Part shown: one piece after another, positions 63,041 to 64,000 of the stretch
Layout of the letters: the number at the start of each line of letters is the position of its first letter
Position numbering within the stretch: position 1 is the stretch's first letter
Assembly: GCA_029959645.1 (NCBI GenBank)
Contig: JASCOJ010000001.1
Span: 1 to 64,000 of the forward strand
Source: Microbacteriaceae bacterium PS02332
GTDB taxonomy: Bacteria; Actinomycetota; Actinomycetes; Actinomycetales; Microbacteriaceae
Length of the DNA stretch: 64,000 nt
Reading direction: 5' to 3'
Notes under the pieces: generated by a model
The model's input: the letters and a program-made list of their open reading frames with translations, nothing else
Told to the model about the DNA's origin: nothing
Database searches by the model: none
Made by a program: the position numbers and the translations under genes

Positions 63041-64000
63041 ATGCCCCGCATCAGCAAGGTCCTCATCGCGAACCGCGGCGAGATCGCCGTCCGCATCATC
63101 CGAGCGGCCCGCGACGCGGGCAAGGCCTCGGTGGCGGTCTACGCCGACCAGGACCGTGACGCCCAGCACGCCCGCCTCGCCGACGAGGCCTACGCGTTGA
63201 ACGGCACCACGAGCGCCGACACGTACCTCGTCATCGAGAAGATCATCTCCGTCGCCCGACGGTCCGGCGCCGACGCCGTGCACCCGGGCTACGGCTTCCT
63301 CGCCGAGAACGCCGACTTCGCCCGGGCCGTCATCGACGCCGGACTCACCTGGATCGGCCCGTCGCCGGAGTCGATCGAGCGCCTCGGCGACAAGGTCTCC
63401 GCGCGGCACGTGGCCGAGAAGGTCGGGGCACCGCTCGCCCCCGGCACCATCGAGCCGGTGCAGGACGTGTCCGAGGTCGTCGACTTCGTCGACCAGGTCG
63501 GCCTGCCCGTCGCGATCAAGGCCGCCTTCGGTGGCGGTGGTCGTGGCCTCAAGGTGGTGCGCGACCGCGAGTCGATCGAGGAGCTCTTCGAGTCCGCGAC
63601 GCGCGAGGCCATCGCCGCCTTCGGCCGCGGCGAGTGCTTCGTCGAGAAGTACCTGGACAAGCCCCGCCACGTCGAGACCCAGTGCCTCGCCGACGAGCAC
63701 GGCAACGTCGTCGTCGTCTCCACCCGCGACTGCTCGCTGCAGCGCCGGCACCAGAAGCTCGTCGAGGAGGCACCGGCGCCGTACCTCACCGCTGCGCAGG
63801 AGACGGCGCTGTACGAGTCGTCGAAGGCGATCCTCCGCGAGGTCGGCTACGTCGGTGCCGGCACCTGCGAGTTCCTCATCGGCGCCGACGGCACGGTGTC
63901 GTTCCTCGAAGTGAACACGCGCCTGCAGGTCGAGCACTGCGTCTCCGAGGAGGTCACCGGCATCGACCTCGTCCGCGAGCAGTTCCGGATCGCCGAGGGC
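63041..64000 (+). CDS. accA: Acyl-CoA carboxylase biotin-carboxylase (alpha) subunit, 5' part
   Basis: The first 320 codons are in the window; the gene runs off the right edge. The biotin-carboxylase N domain ([34 protein letters not shown]) leads into the ATP-grasp domain. That domain has the glycine loop [33 protein letters not shown] and [17 protein letters not shown]. It carboxylates biotin with ATP and bicarbonate. In actinobacteria the biotin carrier domain is fused at the C-terminus, beyond the window. It partners accD and accE and needs BirA. ATG at 63041 has no ribosome binding site. Confidence 0.95.
   Translation, partial: MPRISKVLIANRGEIAVRIIRAARDAGKASVAVYADQDRDAQHARLADEAYALNGTTSADTYLVIEKIISVARRSGADAVHPGYGFLAENADFARAVIDAGLTWIGPSPESIERLGDKVSARHVAEKVGAPLAPGTIEPVQDVSEVVDFVDQVGLPVAIKAAFGGGGRGLKVVRDRESIEELFESATREAIAAFGRGECFVEKYLDKPRHVETQCLADEHGNVVVVSTRDCSLQRRHQKLVEEAPAPYLTAAQETALYESSKAILREVGYVGAGTCEFLIGADGTVSFLEVNTRLQVEHCVSEEVTGIDLVREQFRIAEG

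Overview
The window is a high-GC chromosomal segment (strong G/C at third codon positions) from an actinobacterium. The gene content (MtrAB-LpqB, a WhiB regulator, DUF3499, acyl-CoA carboxylase with an epsilon subunit) and a GH6 glucanase fit the family Microbacteriaceae, perhaps Curtobacterium; the genus is inferred, not shown. The backbone order hpf, comF, lpqB, mtrB, mtrA, ahcY, DUF3499, whiB2, manA, purE, purK, PH-domain protein, birA, accD, accE, maf, accA broadly matches the conserved order known around mtrA to accA3 in Mycobacterium. I saw no tRNA, rRNA, insertion sequence, prophage, CRISPR array or defence system.

Region by region. Bases 1-211 are mostly an assembly artefact: about 100 bases copy the inside of manA and then decay into poly-C/G before the end of hpf. 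Bases 212-7180 hold ribosome hibernation factor, a ComF-like phosphoribosyltransferase, the LpqB-MtrB-MtrA envelope-sensing system and an alcohol dehydrogenase. Bases 7182-16599 hold ahcY, DUF3499, a degenerate zincin-like protein, a DUF5719 protein translationally coupled to a large glycosyltransferase/membrane protein, whiB, galE and manA.

Bases 16687-48905 are a surface-polysaccharide locus: two O-antigen-ligase/polymerase-like proteins, several large membrane proteins, a dolichol-phosphate-mannose-synthase-like enzyme, a GtrA protein, about ten glycosyltransferases including a GT2-GT4 fusion, a Wzm/Wzt ABC exporter with a C-terminal Wzt domain, two divergent DUF2142 proteins and all four dTDP-rhamnose genes, split into rmlC-rmlA (minus) and rmlB-rmlD (plus). 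The natural reading is synthesis and ABC-type export of a rhamnose-containing cell-wall glycan. A secreted protein with four 105-residue repeats lies inside it.

Bases 48942-64000 return to housekeeping: purE and purK with a secreted GH6 glucanase between them, UDP-glucose dehydrogenase, a PH-domain membrane protein, birA, accD-accE, a three-gene sensor/response-regulator set, an RNA methyltransferase, maf and the start of the biotin-carboxylase subunit accA, which leaves the window.

Many genes have a TANNNT hexamer 6-8 bases before the start codon and no ribosome binding site, indicating widespread leaderless transcription. The most unusual local features are a duplicated start of rmlA that forms a translationally coupled 20-codon leader ORF, a palindrome sitting on a good whiB promoter, and two stable hairpins after accE that could be a small RNA. 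No clearly new multi-gene system was found.
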